A DNA stretch of 64,000 bases. Source: CAZNPU01 sp964575335 (GTDB lineage Bacteria; Planctomycetota; Phycisphaerae; Phycisphaerales; SM1A02). Position 1 is the stretch's first letter, and each line of letters begins with the position of its first letter. Location: NCBI GenBank assembly GCA_964575335.1, contig CAZNPU010000004.1, positions 153,222-217,221 on the forward strand. The letters are read 5' to 3'. The notes under the pieces are model-generated. The model saw only the letters and a program-made list of their open reading frames with translations. It was not told the DNA's origin and made no database searches. The translations under genes were made by a program, and so were the position numbers. Of the stretch, positions 60,964 through 64,000 are shown one piece after another.

Positions 60964-61944
60964 TCACGGCCGGCTGAGCATCTGCACCAGCTTGGCGGGA
61001 GTTTCATCCTGCCCGGTCAGACAACTCAGGCGCGCCGCCTCGCACAGCGCCAACAGCGCGACGTTGTCAGGCGGCGGTTCGATTGCATCACGATCCGCCA
61101 GCATGCGGGCAGCCTGCTGGCCGACCAGTTGGCCGACCGTCGATGCGGATGGCTCGTTATGGCTGTCAACCAGCGTGCCGTCTTCGCCGATCCATTCAAA
61201 TCCGTCATCGCTCAATCGCACACAGCCGCGGTCGCCCAGAATCGTCGCCCCACGAAACCACGAACCGGTCTGGTCGCTCAACGCAGCGCATGCGGACCGG
61301 TTGGGTTTGAACCGCAGGTTGAACGTCAAATGACCGCTCAGCCCATGCGCGCTTTCGGGCACGCTGGGTAAGGGACCAGCCAATGCAGCGTTGACGCTTT
61401 CAACCGGCCCGCACAGATGGTTGATGAAGTCCATCGCATCGTACAGGCGCGAGAACAACGTGCCCTGACCGGGGCCGGAGCGAAAAAACACATTGACGCA
61501 TCGAATCTCGCCGAAGTCGGGCAGAATCTGCATCGCTGCGCGAAATCCCGGACTGCGGCGCATCAGCGGCGCGAACATCGCAGCAGTGCGGCCGCCCGGG
61601 CTTTCGGTCAGTTCCGCAATCGTGGATACCTGCGGCACGAGGCTTATTGCAGGCAGCTTCTGCTCGATAATCAGCCGGCGGACATCGCTTTCAAGAAGCA
61701 GCGGCGCAACCAGCAGCAGAAAGTCCACATCATCGCGGGTAATGGCGTGGCGCAAATCGCTGATTCTTTCAACGCCGAAGGCCTTGCTCAGATCGGCTTC
61801 GCCCTCCACGGTCGGCGCAGCCACGCCGATGATTTCCAGGTTCGCGCACTGCACCACATCGCACAGCAGCGTTTCCTGATCGGGTTGAGCCCATGCGATA
61901 ACGCGCAGCGTGGCTGAATCTGACAACAACGATGACGACGACAT
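60964..61944 (-). CDS. Gfo/Idh/MocA-like oxidoreductase relative
   Basis: 326 residues arranged like this family: an N-terminal Rossmann-type half (LRVIAWAQPDQETLLCDVVQCANLEIIGVAAP, VERISDLRHAITRDDVDFLLLVAPLLLESDVRRLIIEQKLPAI) and a C-terminal alpha/beta half with a substrate-site-like RLYDAMDFINHLCGPVESVNAAL. The usual GxGxxG nucleotide loop is not evident (it reads AWAQPDQE), and the EKP motif is absent, so NAD(P) use is doubtful. It may be a non-catalytic or specialised paralogue. Start ATG 61944 (MSSSSLLSD) is probable. Confidence concerns the fold, not the reaction. Confidence 0.55.
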   Translation of the reverse strand: MSSSSLLSDSATLRVIAWAQPDQETLLCDVVQCANLEIIGVAAPTVEGEADLSKAFGVERISDLRHAITRDDVDFLLLVAPLLLESDVRRLIIEQKLPAISLVPQVSTIAELTESPGGRTAAMFAPLMRRSPGFRAAMQILPDFGEIRCVNVFFRSGPGQGTLFSRLYDAMDFINHLCGPVESVNAALAGPLPSVPESAHGLSGHLTFNLRFKPNRSACAALSDQTGSWFRGATILGDRGCVRLSDDGFEWIGEDGTLVDSHNEPSASTVGQLVGQQAARMLADRDAIEPPPDNVALLALCEAARLSCLTGQDETPAKLVQMLSRP

Positions 61945-62059
61945 GGTGCCGTAGTGTAGCGATGATGAGCGTACTGATGCGGCTGGACGCACCCTGCCGG
62001 TGAAAATGAACGCGCTCCGCATTGCAGTTTGTGCGCCGATGCGCCTATGATTTTCTGAA

Positions 62060-62461
<402 letters not shown>

Positions 62462-62469
62462 ACGACCAT

Positions 62470-62513
62470 GACGAGCCCCTGTCAAAGGGGCTCGTCGCCT
62501 TTTTGTTGTTTTT
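62470..62513 (+). terminator. Rho-independent terminator of rnpB
   Basis: GACGAGCCCCT and AGGGGCTCGTC form an 11-pair stem around GTCAA, followed within three bases by TTTTTGTTGTTTTT. It begins nine bases after the RNase P RNA 3' end. Confidence 0.95.
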
Positions 62514-62708
62514 ATTGATTGATCCAGCCCACTCATGGGGTGCGCCTAGCTTGGCTGTCGCAGCAGCAAGCTCCGGCGGATGGCTGCGGGGACTGCTTCA
62601 GAGACTACAGATCGGCGCGCGACAATGCCGTAGCCATACGTATACGTGCCCCCGCATTCATTCGGCGGCCACGCCTGATGGCTCAATTACTCATTGGGCT
62701 GACTGAAC

Positions 62709-63191
62709 TCACTGGCCTTTGGAGTTCTGCAGCTCCGTCAGCCGCGACATCGCCTGCTGATAGAGCTTTTTCACCTCAGCCATTGCTGCGTCGAACTCAC
62801 TGCGCATGGCCTGCACGGTTCCGCCTTCAGCATTTTTGATTTCGTTCAATTTGTTGCGGGCGATCGCAAGCTGAGCGTCAATCTTTGCGATCAGCGCATC
62901 AAGCTGCTCATCGCTGAATTGCTTGGCGCTGGATTTTAATTGCTCGATCTGCGGCTGATGCTGCTCAAGCTGCTGGGTGAATTCGTTTTGCAGTTTCTGC
63001 ACAAGCTCGCGAGCGCTTTGCTCGAGGCTCGATGCTGCGGATTTGAGGTCATCGCCGGTGGGCACTTTGAACCCGGAGGTTGCAGAGGATGATCCTGAAC
63101 CCTGGCTGTCTTCAGCGCTGTTGCTGCACGCACCCAGTGAGAGCGCGCTGATCAGGGCGATGGCGATTGTTCCGGCAGTTTTGTAACACAT
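62709..63191 (-). CDS. Coiled-coil lipoprotein
   Basis: 160 residues: signal sequence MCYKTAGTIAIALISALSLGAC with lipobox LGAC (Cys about 22), a Ser/Gly-rich tether, then an unbroken helical region from about 45 to 155 with heptad spacing (LEQSARELVQKLQNEFTQQLEQHQPQIEQLKS, DEQLDALIAKIDAQLAIARNKLNEIKN, AMAEVKKLYQQAMSRLTELQN). AGGA precedes ATG 63191 by six bases. It is probably an envelope-anchored structural or chaperone-like protein. Family not recognised. Confidence 0.75.
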   Translation of the reverse strand: MCYKTAGTIAIALISALSLGACSNSAEDSQGSGSSSATSGFKVPTGDDLKSAASSLEQSARELVQKLQNEFTQQLEQHQPQIEQLKSSAKQFSDEQLDALIAKIDAQLAIARNKLNEIKNAEGGTVQAMRSEFDAAMAEVKKLYQQAMSRLTELQNSKGQ

Positions 63192-63456
63192 GGCTGTTCC
63201 TGATCCTGACTGATTCGCACAAGTGAACAACACAATAAGCGATCTCAGCAGTAATTTAAAGCTGATCTAATCTAAGCGACAATGTGCGTTCCGGCTCACA
63301 ACGTACAACGGGTAGCAGCGCGTTTGCTTTGTCCTTTGTCTTTGTGTGGTCATCAGCACCGCGCACGCAGCATGTGCATGCACAGCGTACCAAACGTTCA
63401 CTCTTTCAGCAGCAGCGTGGTGAGTGCGTCATCAGAAGGCCAGTGATTGGGATGGG

Positions 63457-63495
63457 CAAAAAACAAACAACCCCGCGTCTGTGACACGGGGTTGT
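63457..63495 (-). terminator. Rho-independent terminator after the 16S rRNA gene
   Basis: On the minus strand ACAACCCCGTGTC and GACGCGGGGTTGT form a 13-pair stem (one G-T pair) with an ACA loop, followed by TTGTTTTTTG. It lies about 160 bases beyond the 16S 3' end, closing the rRNA transcript without a 23S gene. Confidence 0.92.

Positions 63496-64000
<505 letters not shown>

Noticed and set aside
62519..62708. tRNA or small RNA in the gap after rnpB
   Set aside because: I looked for the T-loop GGTTCGANNCC pattern and an acceptor stem and found neither; the gap shows no strong hairpin beyond the rnpB terminator.

Overview
The window looks like chromosomal DNA from a planctomycete, probably the Phycisphaerae lineage. 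I infer this from several features seen together: a 16S rRNA 3' end that is followed by its own terminator instead of a spacer and 23S gene; an exosortase with EpsI and a giant TPR protein; a fliW-csrA pair beside two flagellins, with CsrA carrying a long tail; a DUF4159-type protein; and dispersed 'CTCCGCG' repeats that read as LRVLRDLRG. The DNA is moderately GC-rich and densely coded. No phage, complete insertion sequence, CRISPR array or tRNA gene was found.

Layout. 1-5100 (+): tail of an unknown gene and its terminator, then cystathionine beta-synthase, cystathionine gamma-lyase/synthase, glucose-6-phosphate isomerase and a degenerate FmdB-like protein. 5200-16123 (-): flagellar block transcribed flgI, flgJ-like, flgN, (AT-rich palindromic gap), flgK, flgL, fliW, csrA, flagellin B, flagellin A. 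16786-23424: GT-C-like membrane protein, zinc-ribbon membrane protein, parvulin-like lipoprotein and a two-gene ABC-2 exporter. 23535-29204: polysaccharide flippase, O-antigen polymerase/ligase-like protein, then ATP sulfurylase and APS kinase. 29356-36121 (-): two prepilin-like proteins, an unknown protein, release factor 1, an AhpD-like protein and isocitrate dehydrogenase. 37125-51090 (-): one long exopolysaccharide/exosortase block with Wza-like exporter, exosortase, EpsI, 1593-aa TPR protein, Wzc-like protein, epimerase, WecA-like transferase and a low-molecular-weight tyrosine phosphatase. 51100-54640: a decayed PRC-barrel remnant, zinc-ribbon membrane protein, amidotransferase and methyltransferase, separated by repeat elements. 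54823-63191: SppA-like protease, DUF4159-like protein, RecQ, Gfo/Idh-like protein, RNase P RNA and a coiled-coil lipoprotein. 63654-64000 (-): 16S rRNA 3' end.

How they fit together. The flagellar block carries a complete CsrA-FliW-flagellin regulatory set, with a hairpin in the csrA leader that shows a GGA-containing hexaloop. The polysaccharide genes (GT-C protein, flippase, polymerase, WecA, Wzc, Wza, phosphatase) and the exosortase set suggest a cell-surface matrix; the nearby PAPS-forming pair could supply sulfate groups to it. The most unusual points are the Wzc-like protein that has lost its P-loop lysine, the homologous degenerate inverted-repeat elements at 25156-25322 and 52706-52862, and the CsrA-type hairpin.
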